The notes beneath the pieces are model-generated. The model saw nothing but the letters and a program-made list of their open reading frames with translations, had not been told where the DNA came from and did not search any database. A stretch of DNA of 64,000 bases from Strigamia acuminata (lineage: Eukaryota > Arthropoda > Chilopoda > Geophilomorpha > Linotaeniidae), in assembly GCA_949358305.1 (NCBI GenBank), contig OX442321.1, positions 1,426,001 to 1,490,000 on the forward strand, in the 5' to 3' direction. Position 1 is the stretch's first letter. Every line of letters starts with the position of its first letter. Below are positions 60,301 through 63,775 of the stretch, one piece after another. The position numbers and the translations under genes were made by a program.

Positions 60301-61403
60301 ACGAATTTAGCATCAAGATACCGTGCACGGACTATAGTAATGTCTCATTCGCATAAAAAGAGATAATTCCTACTTTTAACTGTTGTAATACAATGCTGCA
60401 ACTTTATTATTGTGAATTTAAAAGAAATAAAAGCACAAAATATTAGATAAATCGTAACATGTGCTCCGTGCATAAATGAAGCGGAGAATTCAAAATGGCA
60501 GCAAAAGAGATCAATGCTAATTCAGTGACGTAAATAGTGGAAAACTACCGGATTGGCTACGCTATTTTCAGTTATAGTGTAAGCTCCATTAGAGTTATAA
60601 GTTTTCCACTATACTTATAGGCTTAACGGGGGTTTTTATAAAGGAAAAGTACCTGCCGCAAACTGTGTACTGTCACGATAATACGGTGTTTTTGCTCCCT
60701 CAGCCATGGCCCATATTCTATGGCGGCTCTTAATTGAAGGAATATGGTACTTTGAAATGCATTGGGTTTTGCAAGAATGCATTTTGTACTACCTTTTTGC
60801 GTGCTATTGGTTTGCAAATGATAATACATGTTGTAAAATATATTACAAAATACATTCCCAATATTATTTGTCAAATGCATGTTTTCGTACATTATTAAAT
60901 GTACAAATAATATACCTAATTTCGTAAAATGCTATATATTTTGGAATGTATTAAGTGAACGCAATATGTGGTAAAATATACTTTTGAACCACGTGTGCAC
61001 CCCTGGCCCCATATCATAGCACTCAAGAAAATAAAGCAATAAAATGTCCCTTTTGTTGTTCTTTTTCTTGTTTCTGCCGTATAAAACTAATATTAGATCT
61101 AATATTGCTGGAAACAATAATTGTCTTTGGAATTTAGCATCAAGATATTGGGGTGCAGGCCATCCTATACCCTTTATCAAATCTTACTTTGTACGCATCA
61201 GGAATGTTGACAGATTCTCCAGTCTCAGCCACATATCCCACAATTCCAGTTCCCCAAGGAATCACAAATTCGTTCTTTTCCATTGATTCGACCGTAGAGT
61301 CCATGCTGACGTCAAACAACTTACTCACAAGACACCGACTGGAACCCGCTTCACGGACCAAAAACAACGAACAGCGGTCTGCGTTGGTCAAGATTCCCAC
61401 ATT
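33245..61403 (-). CDS. PDE11: PDE5/PDE11-type cyclic-nucleotide phosphodiesterase (18 exons, N-terminus not found)
   Basis: Enzyme family that hydrolyses cGMP (PDE5) or cGMP and cAMP (PDE11), with tandem GAF domains for allosteric cyclic-nucleotide binding. The 18 exons total 2049 bases and join in one frame with GT..AG junctions: 682 residues plus a TAA stop. GAF-A lies at about residues 1-157, GAF-B about 195-315 and the catalytic domain about 360-675. Both GAFs keep the N-K-F-D-E signature (N111 K112 F121 D125 E126; N296 K297 F303 D307 E308). The catalytic domain keeps HNWRHAF with H428 and H432, the H468-D469 pair, EHHH at 497-500, D579, and the purine-clamp Q632 and F635. It ends in ..EGDN with no CaaX box, which argues against PDE6. 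Signatures are mixed: [13 protein letters not shown] and [10 protein letters not shown] look PDE5-like, while [13 protein letters not shown] and [12 protein letters not shown] length look PDE11-like. Orthology is therefore inferred, and the symbol is a best guess within this clade. Residues before GAF-A are missing. Confidence 0.93.
33485..33800 (-). repeat. Minisatellite, inverted arm of the 34.06 kb array
   Basis: Units such as TTTGCTATGGATTTGAAGAT then TTCAGGGA; their complement is the unit of the array at 34061-34351. Lies in the intron between PDE exons 17 and 18. Confidence 0.88.
33886..33978 (+). repeat. Short 29-bp tandem repeat
   Basis: Three to four copies of AATCCCATAAAATCTCATAA plus ATTTCTGGA-like tails. 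Confidence 0.8.
34061..34351 (+). repeat. 28-bp minisatellite, about ten near-identical copies
   Basis: Unit GAAATCTTCAAATCCATAGT plus AAATCCCT. Copies are almost perfect, unlike the diverged inverted arm at 33.5-33.8 kb. Confidence 0.94.
34589..34672 (-). CDS. PDE11: PDE exon 17: substrate-clamp glutamine
   Basis: 28 codons, [20 protein letters not shown] then AICLPVYR. Q632 and F635 in MQVGF are the expected purine-binding glutamine and clamp phenylalanine. [10 protein letters not shown] is PDE5-like. Acceptor TTAAG, donor CGG|GTAATT. Confidence 0.95.
34732..34806 (-). CDS. PDE11: PDE exon 16
   Basis: 25 codons, [20 protein letters not shown] then [19 protein letters not shown] is highly conserved across PDE5/6/11. 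Acceptor GCAG, donor ATT|GTAAGA. Confidence 0.96.
34875..34938 (-). CDS. PDE11: PDE exon 15: catalytic Asp exon
   Basis: 64 bases, (R)[20 protein letters not shown] then S. TTCD.AAITKPW carries D579, the remaining metal ligand. Acceptor TTTAG, donor TCG|GTATGA. Confidence 0.95.
35160..35375 (+). repeat. CTGCAG/GAATTC-rich block, copy 1
   Basis: Made of TTCTGCAGAATTCTGCAGAA-type palindromic units. It shares about 200 bases in the same order with 35828-36040, including AGGAGAAAAAGGTTC, GCATGCTCTGCAG and GTTAACCTTTTCTGCAG. PDE exon 14 lies between the two. Confidence 0.9.
35471..35606. mobile_element. hAT-like MITE, 8-bp target duplication
   Basis: Ends CAGCGCTCCCCAAACTG and CAGTTTGGGAACTACTG. 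Flanks CTTTAATA (35463-35470) and CTTTAATG (35607-35614) are an 8-bp duplication with one change. Inner arms ACGGCCTACAGGGCC-like. It lies 33 bases downstream of PDE exon 14 in transcript direction. Confidence 0.82.
35639..35716 (-). CDS. PDE11: PDE exon 14 (78 bases, frame-neutral)
   Basis: Encodes (R)[20 protein letters not shown] then HRELL. It matches the RR.EFF.L....YDW...H region of PDE11. Its length is divisible by three with matching phases, so skipping it would keep the frame. Two closely similar blocks rich in CTGCAG lie on either side of it (35160-35375 and 35828-36040). Confidence 0.93.
35757..36196. mobile_element. S-family element in PDE intron 13
   Basis: Left part CGTGCTTGGTATCTTGATGC then TAAATTTATACTGCATATCC; right part CGCAGTTTGAATTTGACATC then AAAATACCGAGCATGAACTG. 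Both are diverged S-family ends. The middle is filled by the second CTGCAG block (35828-36040). The right end lies about 8 bases from the splice donor of exon 13. Confidence 0.72.
35828..36040 (+). repeat. CTGCAG/GAATTC-rich block, copy 2
   Basis: Second copy of the block at 35160-35375, carried inside the S-family element. Differences are few, so the duplication or homogenisation is recent. Confidence 0.9.
36211..36311 (-). CDS. PDE11: PDE exon 13
   Basis: 101 bases, [20 protein letters not shown] to STDLAVYF plus two bases of a split arginine. LSTEEY and [10 protein letters not shown] are typical of this catalytic domain. The donor is AG|GTTTGT. An S-family mobile element begins a few bases inside the intron. 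Confidence 0.95.
36411..36498 (-). CDS. PDE11: PDE exon 12: EHHHFD motif
   Basis: 88 bases, [20 protein letters not shown] to [22 protein letters not shown] is a signature of PDE5-group catalytic domains. Acceptor TTCAG, donor CAG|GTAGGC. Confidence 0.96.
36896..37354. mobile_element. U-family element in PDE intron 11
   Basis: Ends TACCGTACTGCCTTGAATAA and TTATTCAAGGCAGTACGGTA. Each arm holds iterated units of the form GGCGCTTATTC..AGCC in both orientations (GCCAGGCGCTTATTCAAAGC; GGAGCCGGCGCTTATTG). Confidence 0.8.
37355..38739. other. PDE11: PDE intron 11, remainder
   Basis: AT-rich intron DNA. Open frames at 37567-38335 on both strands have no domain and no splice logic. Confidence 0.5.
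38740..38849 (-). CDS. PDE11: PDE exon 11: HD metal-binding motif
   Basis: 110 bases, [20 protein letters not shown] to NNSFQI plus two bases. [12 protein letters not shown] supplies the metal ligands H468 and D469. Acceptor TTTCAG, donor AA|GTAAGT. Confidence 0.97.
39006..39097. mobile_element. hAT-like MITE, 92 bp
   Basis: Ends CAGGGGTCGGCAACTTGCGG and AAGGTTGCCGACCCCTG. The centre has TCCTAATCCTAATCCTAA. Flanks GGTCAGGT and GGTTAGGC match at six of eight positions. The fuller relative at 42253-42493 shares GTAACTTTTGGCTCTTCCGT. Confidence 0.76.
39395..39649 (-). CDS. PDE11: PDE exon 10: N-terminal catalytic domain with HNWRHAFN
   Basis: 85 codons, [20 protein letters not shown] to AQMMFAIIT. 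It contains [13 protein letters not shown] and [13 protein letters not shown]428 is the expected general acid and H432 a metal ligand. The spacing between NYR and YHNW is one residue shorter than in human PDE5 and equals PDE11. Acceptor AGCAG, donor ACG|GTAAGA. Confidence 0.97.
39733..39876 (-). CDS. PDE11: PDE exon 9: GAF-B to catalytic linker
   Basis: 48 codons, [20 protein letters not shown] to ETAQKLK. AFxIFCGxGIxNTQMYE and [14 protein letters not shown] are nearly diagnostic of PDE5, with PDE11 close. Acceptor TTTCAG, donor AAG|GTAAAC. Confidence 0.96.
39877..42073. other. PDE11: PDE intron 8, 3' part: no exon seen
   Basis: Contains a CTGT microsatellite (39987-40010) and a pogo-like MITE at 41216-41349 (CAGTCGAAACTCTTTATAAC at the left, CGTTATAAAGAGTTTTTTTG at the right). 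No additional coding exon was found. Confidence 0.5.
42074..42722. mobile_element. U-family element carrying a hAT-like MITE
   Basis: Left arm TACCGTATTTTACCGAGTAA then GAGCCGCGGCTCTTGTTC, right arm GGCTACAATTCGAGGG and ACTCTTAATCGGTAAAATAG. Internal CGAGGGCGGCTCTTATT units are repeated in both directions. Interrupted at 42253-42493. Confidence 0.75.
42253..42493. mobile_element. hAT-like MITE with perfect 8-bp duplication, nested in U
   Basis: Starts CAGGTCAGAGGTCAGCAACC and ends AAAGGTTGCCGACTCCTG. The flanks are CTCTAGGT at 42245-42252 and CTCTAGGT at 42494-42501, a perfect 8-bp duplication, the hAT hallmark. Confidence 0.87.
42775..42955. mobile_element. F2-family fragment in PDE intron 8
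   Basis: CCACAACAACGTTGTCC, GGCTAAGCCGGATTACGCC, GTGCTCTACTATGCAG and AGTGATTAGAGTGATAGATT correspond to the right half of F2. Confidence 0.62.
42956..43995. other. PDE11: PDE intron 8, no exon seen
   Basis: AT-rich. 43895-43950 has CCAGTCTGCGACCAGTATCT and TTGATGCCAAAATC, a decayed S-family end. Confidence 0.45.
44046..44274. mobile_element. F3-family MITE with TA target, inside SINE C
   Basis: Inverted ends TACTCTGGCCATGTGTA.. and ..ACACATGGCCAGAGTA, flanked by TA on each side (44044-44045 and 44275-44276). With one TA kept, the 5S head reads GGGCCTAGTTAG against the 5S consensus GGGCCTGGTTAG, which confirms the TA duplication. The core includes TATCACTACACCAG and GCTTGCTTCTTCCAG, shared with F1, F2 and F4. 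Confidence 0.82.
44358..44731. mobile_element. F2-family MITE inside SINE C
   Basis: Inverted ends TACTCTGTCCCGATACAACG.. and its complement ending GGGACAGAGTA. Right flank TA, left flank AA (one mutated copy of TA). Comparison with SINE copy A (GACAAGAACATC) shows a precise insertion. The interior has AACACCAGAATTG, CCTTTGTTTACCTGCC and ATAAATAAAATCCATCATTC, which recur at 9.5, 17.1, 26.4 and 42.8 kb. Confidence 0.82.
44881..45371. other. PDE11: PDE intron 8, no exon seen
   Basis: Unique-looking AT-rich intron sequence between the SINE C/MITE cluster and the R element. Confidence 0.4.
45372..45634. mobile_element. R-family element, short copy
   Basis: AATAGAGAGTTTGTGGACATG at the left (from 45373), GACATGTCCGCAAACTCCCT at the right, with ATAAGG-rich subterminal arms (TTATGAGGTTACG; CGCCATAAGGTCATAAGG). 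Confidence 0.72.
45649..46042. mobile_element. MITE with TTAA target and GTTTACATTGTTGC ends
   Basis: GGCTCGTTTACATTGTTGC after TTAA (45645-45648); GCAACAATGTAAACAAACCT before TTAA (46043-46046). The interior has GCACGCGAAATGGTCGCG and its partner CACGCGCGAAACTGTCGCG. Confidence 0.74.
46111..46129. other. Possible MITE excision footprint
   Basis: TATACTCAGCCAGAGTATA: TA, then TACTC, four bases, AGAGTA, then TA. These are exactly the two ends and both TA targets of an F-family element with the whole body missing. Confidence 0.45.
46130..47665. other. PDE11: PDE intron 8, no exon seen
   Basis: AT-rich intron DNA. Frames at 46528-46761 and 47120-47392 have no domain. Confidence 0.45.
47666..48112. 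mobile_element. V-family MITE, TTAA target
   Basis: TTAA then CTCTCGGAGGCTTAAGG; right end CCTTATGCCTAAGAGGG then TTAA. Interior AGCTCCAGCATAACTTTAAA and GGCTTTGCTGCATTAG match V3 at 56.6 kb. Confidence 0.76.
48113..49824. other. PDE11: PDE intron 8, no exon seen
   Basis: Repeat scraps: a TGGGC/CAGCCCAGG region at 48718-48800 and an S-family end at 49225-49300 (GGACTGCGCAGTTTGAATTT, AGCATCAAGATACCGG). No coding exon. Confidence 0.45.
49825..50462. mobile_element. P-family element, copy 2, split by a TTA-target MITE
   Basis: Left piece ATGCATAGGCGCATTACATA; right piece TAGACTTCTAAACCCC, then GGAAATGACGTCATATTACG and GACCGTTTTAATAGACTTTC. Joining them across 49853-50218 restores GCATTACATATTAGACTT, the sequence seen in P copy 1 (complement at about 7880-7907). 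Confidence 0.75.
49853..50218. mobile_element. Harbinger-like MITE with TTA duplication
   Basis: Ends TGCTGGGCGCACACATAC and GTATGTGTGCGCCCAGCA, flanked by TTA (49850-49852) and TTA (50219-50221). The interior is CpG-rich with repeated GCGATTTCGC/GCGAAATCGC. A 3-bp TTA duplication is typical of PIF/Harbinger; class inferred. A 129-codon open frame through it is a by-product. Confidence 0.85.
50725..50868 (-). CDS. PDE11: PDE exon 8: C-terminal GAF-B with NKFDE signature
   Basis: 48 codons, [20 protein letters not shown] to [20 protein letters not shown], then N296-K297, F303 and D307-E308, complete the GAF-B signature. The donor GAG|GTAGGA leads into the largest intron of the gene (39877-50724, 10.8 kb). 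Confidence 0.95.
51277..51458. mobile_element. Pogo-like MITE in PDE intron 7
   Basis: CAGTCGAGCCTCGTTATAAC.. at the left and ..CATTTCAATGAGGCTTGATT at the right, with inner AATCGGTTCGTTATAATG and TCGTTATATCGCAG. A related copy lies at 41216-41349. Confidence 0.72.
51473..51765. mobile_element. hAT-like MITE with 8-bp duplication, PDE intron 7
   Basis: Starts CAGGGGTTCCCAAACTTTTT and ends ATTTGGGAAACGCTG. Flanks GTCTAGGT (51465-51472) and GTCTAGGC (51766-51773). Inner pair CGCGCCCCATTTTTAAG / CTCGCGCCCCACCAGTGAGG. Located 70 bases past exon 7 in transcript direction. Confidence 0.86.
51836..51883 (-). CDS. PDE11: PDE exon 7: 16-codon GAF-B exon
   Basis: Encodes [16 protein letters not shown], the GAF-B equivalent of VNIPDAY..RF. 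It is only 48 bases long. The acceptor TTTTAG and donor GCA|GTAAGT are both good matches. Confidence 0.92.
51942..52005 (-). CDS. PDE11: PDE exon 6: GAF-B middle
   Basis: 64 bases: one base finishing the split serine, then 21 codons [20 protein letters not shown] plus Q. GHVATTG is the conserved loop before the nucleotide-binding helix of GAF domains. Acceptor TCTAG, donor CAG|GTAAAA. Confidence 0.92.
52445..52650. mobile_element. Y-family end followed by a decayed 16-bp repeat
   Basis: GGTGCGTTCAATTTGCGAAA then GGAAAGATTC matches the left end of the Y element at 651. 52545-52640 is a run of GGTCGAAAATAATCC / CCTGGTTGAACATAATCC-like units. Confidence 0.6.
52877..53277. mobile_element. F4-family MITE, left end cut
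   Basis: GCTCAAGAGGATCCCTGGAAT and CTTTGCTCCCATTGG at the left are mirrored by CCAATGGGAGCAAAGATTCC and GGATCCTCTTGAATGTG then AACAGAGTA at the right, followed by TA. The core has GTTATTGCTTGCTTCGTCTG, AATTCTGGTGTTTTGGG and ATGTATCACTACAC as in F1-F3. Confidence 0.78.
53333..53602. mobile_element. Probable MITE with GTTTACATGCA ends
   Basis: GTTTACATGCACGGAAAATT near 53328 and TCGATGCATGTAAACG near 53590, with several inner TGCATGTAAAC / TCGAATTATT copies. The same motifs occur around 5.8-6.25 kb. Confidence 0.45.
53985..54190. mobile_element. P-family element, copy 3
   Basis: ATCCGTAATGCGTCCATGCAT, then CTAAACCCCTAAACCG, CTTCCGGAAATGACGTCATA and GACCGTTTTAATAGACTTTA, ending in AGGTTTAGAAGTGTAAAAG. 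Confidence 0.72.
54564..54634 (-). CDS. PDE11: PDE exon 5: small GAF-B exon
   Basis: 71 bases encoding [20 protein letters not shown] plus VRT and two bases of a split serine codon. It was found by requiring a phase 0 start and a two-base overhang between exons 4 and 6. The motif FSRVFDL matches the GAF-B strand in this family (F.K.F.L). Acceptor TTGAAG, donor GAG|GTACAG. The exact phase fit supports it strongly even though the exon is short. Confidence 0.87.
55381..55670 (+). repeat. 20-bp minisatellite in PDE intron 4
   Basis: About ten copies of CATCTAATTTTTGCCAAAAA, with CATCCAATTTTTG variants towards the right edge. Confidence 0.93.
55844..55902 (-). pseudogene. 5.8S rRNA fragment inside PDE intron 4
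   Basis: Read on the minus strand: GAGCGGTATATCACTCACT, then GTGGGTCGATGAAGAACGCAG and CCAACTGCGGGAATG. This follows 5.8S rRNA (GCGGTGGATCACTCGGCTC, CGTCGATGAAGAACGCAGC, TAGCTGCGAGAA). About 58 bases are recognisable. It looks exon-like at first sight because a short reading frame passes through it. Confidence 0.87.
55975..56171. mobile_element. Tc1-like MITE, copy 3
   Basis: CAATCTCGACAAAAAACTTC at the left (mutated end) and TTTTGTCCACGACTG at the right. The interior matches copy 1, including GATTTTTATGCCACCTGGTA. Confidence 0.78.
56466..56603 (-). CDS. PDE11: PDE exon 4: GAF-A/GAF-B linker and start of GAF-B
   Basis: 46 codons, [20 protein letters not shown] to [17 protein letters not shown]. 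The long linker helix runs into the first GAF-B strand, and CERCQVLLV is PDE11-like. The acceptor follows a run of Ts. Donor AAG|GTACGG. Confidence 0.93.
56764..57300. mobile_element. U-family element hosting a minisatellite
   Basis: Ends CAGTACCGCCTCGTTTAAAC.. and ..GTTTAAACGAGGCAGTACGG, with inner AAGCCCAGCGTCTATTCGAG, CGTGGCCGGCCCC and GCCCGGCGCC units. The centre is a 22-bp array. Confidence 0.82.
56863..57178 (+). repeat. 22-bp minisatellite inside the U element
   Basis: About 14 nearly identical copies of TCTGCAATTTTCTGC plus seven A. Because the sequence lacks stops in most frames it creates open frames on both strands. Confidence 0.95.
57498..57587 (-). CDS. PDE11: PDE exon 3: end of GAF-A and linker helix
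   Basis: 30 codons, [20 protein letters not shown] then [10 protein letters not shown]. The FCGI..NAQ.YE block is the closing helix of GAF-A in PDE5/11. LENKRNQ is a strong PDE5-like motif in the inter-GAF linker. Acceptor GCAG|GTG, donor CAG|GTAATA. Confidence 0.93.
57641..57805 (-). CDS. PDE11: PDE exon 2: second half of GAF-A
   Basis: 55 codons, [16 protein letters not shown] to FDENDEK. It holds SMLCMPIKD and the N111-K112...F121...D125-E126 signature that stabilises nucleotide binding in PDE GAF domains. The acceptor TGCAG and donor AAA|GTAATT fit, and the frame joins exons 1 and 3 without loss. Confidence 0.95.
58080..58480 (+). repeat. T-rich low-complexity repeats in PDE intron 1
   Basis: 58085-58270 has irregular AGAATTTTCTTAAAAAG units. 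58380-58475 has about five copies of a 20-bp unit TTTTCTTGCATTTTCTCAAT. Confidence 0.85.
58481..59458. other. PDE11: PDE intron 1, no exon seen
   Basis: C- and A-rich on the plus strand after the T-rich array. 59195-59240 has TTAATGCTAAATTTATACTG and GTGATACCGGG, an S-family remnant. Confidence 0.45.
59611..60335. mobile_element. S-family element, middle layer
   Basis: Left end GTGTCTGCGCACGGTATCTT then GATGCTAAATTCGTACTGCG; right end CGAATTTAGCATCAAGATAC then CGTGCACGGACTATAG. Subterminal AGCCTAATATTAGGCC units. Interrupted by 59789-60180. Confidence 0.84.
59789..60180. mobile_element. T-family MITE (GGGGCCGTCCATAAATTACG ends), inner layer
   Basis: Ends GGGGCCGTCCATAAATTACG then TAACGC and the exact complement, flanked by TTA (59786-59788) and TTA (60181-60183). 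The interior mixes GTTACG repeats with long G runs. A TTA duplication suggests the PIF/Harbinger group. GGGCCGTCCATAAATTACGT-type ends are, to my knowledge, widespread in invertebrate genomes. Confidence 0.87.
60669..61187. other. PDE11: PDE intron 1, near exon 1
   Basis: AT-rich. 61130-61160 has AATTTAGCATCAAGATATTG, an S-family scrap that begins 27 bases from the splice donor of exon 1. Confidence 0.5.
61188..61403 (-). CDS. PDE11: PDE exon 1 of those recognised: first half of GAF-A
   Basis: 72 codons in phase 0 to phase 0, from [16 protein letters not shown] to VNIPDAYK. The segment ADRCSLFLV followed by [15 protein letters not shown] is the typical start of PDE5/11 GAF-A. The donor is AAA|GTAAG. 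The acceptor TAG lies at the end of a TTTA microsatellite (61406-61439). An upstream exon must end in phase 0, and I could not identify it. Confidence 0.92.
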
Positions 61404-61404
61404 C

Positions 61405-61405
<1 letters not shown>

Positions 61406-61435
<30 letters not shown>

Positions 61436-61439
61436 ATAG
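61406..61439 (+). repeat. AAAT microsatellite at the exon 1 splice acceptor
   Basis: About eight AAAT units. On the transcribed strand they read TTTA repeats ending in TTTAG|AAT, so the array itself supplies the pyrimidine-rich tract and acceptor. Confidence 0.93.
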
Positions 61440-61943
61440 ATGTTTGCGTAGAACAGAATCCAAAATGGCTCTAACCGCACTTTGCATAGCACCTAGACAC
61501 TGGGGAATTTCTGGTCCCCTAATATTCAACAATTGTAAGCTTCCAGTTGCTTAAAACCAGAAGGTCTTCATTATTTGCCTGTCTGTACGTCGGCAAAACC
61601 CTCGTGCCGCTAAAGTGGCTCGACTACAAGCTCCGAACAACGCAAACAGAACAAGAGCCCCTGCGAGACGAAATGACGCCACAAGCAAATAATTTTTGGT
61701 GTCTTATACATTGTTCACATCAGAAAGTTTGGGCTAGCCTAACATTTTAAATCTAGTTCTAGTTCTTAGTGCAAACGCATCTAGCCCAAAATCATCTAGT
61801 TTAGAAATTTTTAAACTAGATAATTCTACTCCAGTTGTGTGAACTAGATAATTGCCAAAGAACTAGATAACTGCCAATGTCACTTCCCACAATTCCGTGC
61901 GCAGTATGGTCAGTTGATTGTCTATTGGCTGCACGCTAGCCTA

Positions 61944-62369
61944 TACTCGAGTTGCACTCAAAAAGGCAGTTTACAAGGTGTATTTCCATTGGTCGAGCCA
62001 GTTTACTGGTGTAGTGATCTGGAAAAGTAAACCCAAACACCAGAATTGCATTACAATGTACAGACATTGTTATCGATTGCCTAGGCAACGGCCTAAAATT
62101 CAAACTTCCAGACGATGTAAGCAATAAACACAACAAACATGAGTTTGACATTTTTTAATGCGTGAAACTTCATTTTAATGATGGAAAAAACATTTTTTAT
62201 TAAATAAAATCAAAATAACATAAACTAAATTAGTCATAACAATCACAACAATAAATAAAAAACAAAACTACTTCTCCTAGTAGTAGTATACAGTCTGGAG
62301 TTTGTAGTAAACTGGCTCGACCAATGGGAGTACACCTTGTAAAGTGCCTTCTTGAGTGCAACTCGAGTA
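61944..62369. mobile_element. F1-family MITE, second intact copy, TA target
   Basis: Ends TACTCGAGTTGCACTCAAAA.. and ..GAGTGCAACTCGAGTA with TA on both sides (61942-61943, 62370-62371). The interior is the inverse of 12239-12665: AACACCAGAATTGCATTACA, AACAAACATGAGTTTGAC, AACTACTTCTCCTAGTAG. Confidence 0.88.
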
Positions 62370-62371
62370 TA

Positions 62372-63359
62372 GATATGTGGATTTTTGATTCTTGGTGCGA
62401 ATGCCTTAGCCTAATCATTTTGTTGGCTAAATCATCCAGAACTAGATTTAAATTTCAGGCTAGCCCAAGCTTTCTGGCGCAAACAAGGTATTACAAAACC
62501 CTTTTCCCCATCCGAAGATCGAACATCGCAACATCCCACCAACACCAAATGGAAAAAATTCAACAAAACAACAAAAATAGGCCTAAGCGTTAAGAATAAA
62601 GCAGCAATAGATGCCGAAACGCACCACCGGTAGCACTTTATTCGAATTCATGTATCAATAAGTCAGAAATTGAAGCTGTGACAAGTTGGGTTGACAAATA
62701 TCTCTCCGTTTGAAGTATGGAGCGACAAGGCTGTTTGCACGTCAATTTTATTCACCACAACAATTCCTGTCATGTGCTTTGCTCGCAAATTGCCTTCGGG
62801 AGGAATTTCACATGTCCAATCACCGATTAAATTGATGCGGCTTAAAATATGCCAGTAATGCTTCAAAGATTCCATTCAAATGTTATAATTCCACGCAGGT
62901 TTCCTCAAAGCTTTAATTTTGCACTTTTTAAAGGTCATGTGCTAATCTTGTTGTCAAAAAGCGTGCAAGAAGAACAACATGGACATTCTGCGAGGCAGAA
63001 TGGTGTCATTTCCTCTGTCAGATTCAGAAATGGCCTTTTGAAAATCTTAGCTGGCTTGATTGATGGGAAATTAGTCGTGAGCATGCGTCTTTAAGAGCTA
63101 GGGGGTTTGGTGTAGTGGCAGTGGAGCTTGGCAAGGTTCCCACGTCGCATCAAACCATAAACAAAATCTTCATGACAAAGTTGCGCAAATGATTTAAAGT
63201 AAAGTGAGCAGTAGCCGCGCTCGAAAAGTGGGCTTTTAGCGAAAAGTGTGCGAGATAGCCATTTTGTTCCTCTTTTAGCATTTAGTAGAAGTCAGATTTT
63301 TGTTTAGATTGTTTCTTAAACTATCATTCATTGATTTAGATTAATTTTTTTTATGGGTT
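62372..63359. other. No supported exon
   Basis: Expected location of further 5' PDE exons, but none is convincing. A small tRNA-like string near 63107-63160 (TTTGGTGTAGTGGCAGTGG) has an A-box-like motif without a clear B box. Confidence 0.35.
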
Positions 63360-63775
63360 TTGTCACATTTTTGATGAATTTTGTCAAATTTTTGATGTTT
63401 TGTCAAATTTTTGATGAATTTCGTCAATTATTTTGATGAATTTGTCAAATTTTTGATGAATTTTGTCAAATTTTTGATGAATTTTGTCAAAGTTTTGAAG
63501 AATTTTGTCAAATTTTTGATGAATTTTGTCAAATTTTTGATGAATTTTGTCAAATTTTTGATGAATTTTGTCAAATTTTTGATGAATTTTGTCAAATTTT
63601 TGATGAATTTTGTCAAATTTTTGATGAATTTTGTCAGTTTTTTGATGATTTTTGTCAGTTTTTTGATGATTTTTGTCAAATTTTTGATAAATTGTGTCAA
63701 ATTTTTGATAAATTTTATCAAATCTGATAAATTGTGTCAAATTTTTGATAAATTTTATCAAATCTGATAAATTTT
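63360..63775 (+). repeat. 21-bp minisatellite
   Basis: About 18 copies of GATGAATTTTGTCAAATTTT plus T. The 21-bp period keeps frames open on both strands (KFDKIHQ and FLMNFVK repeats), so these are not proteins. Confidence 0.95.

Larger units (their letters stand above)
59459..60668. mobile_element. Q-family element, outer layer of a triple nest
   Basis: Ends ACACAGTTTGCGGCAGG.. and ..CCTGCCGCAAACTGTGT. Left arm TACAATTATGACATTTTTTA and GATAAAAGTGGGTT; right arm AAGCTCCATTAGAGTTATAA, both as in the 14.7 kb copy. Interrupted by the S element at 59611-60335. Confidence 0.82.

Noticed and set aside
63107-63160. A tRNA gene
   Set aside because: There is an A-box-like string but no proper B box, anticodon stem or acceptor pairing.
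63157-63185. Possible upstream PDE exon end encoding FVMKILFM before a GTTTGA donor
   Set aside because: Phase fits exon 1 and KIL is suggestive, but the preceding residues show no family resemblance and the region looks repetitive.
63384-63767. Open frames of about 100-125 codons on both strands
   Set aside because: They come from a 21-bp minisatellite, whose period is a multiple of three.
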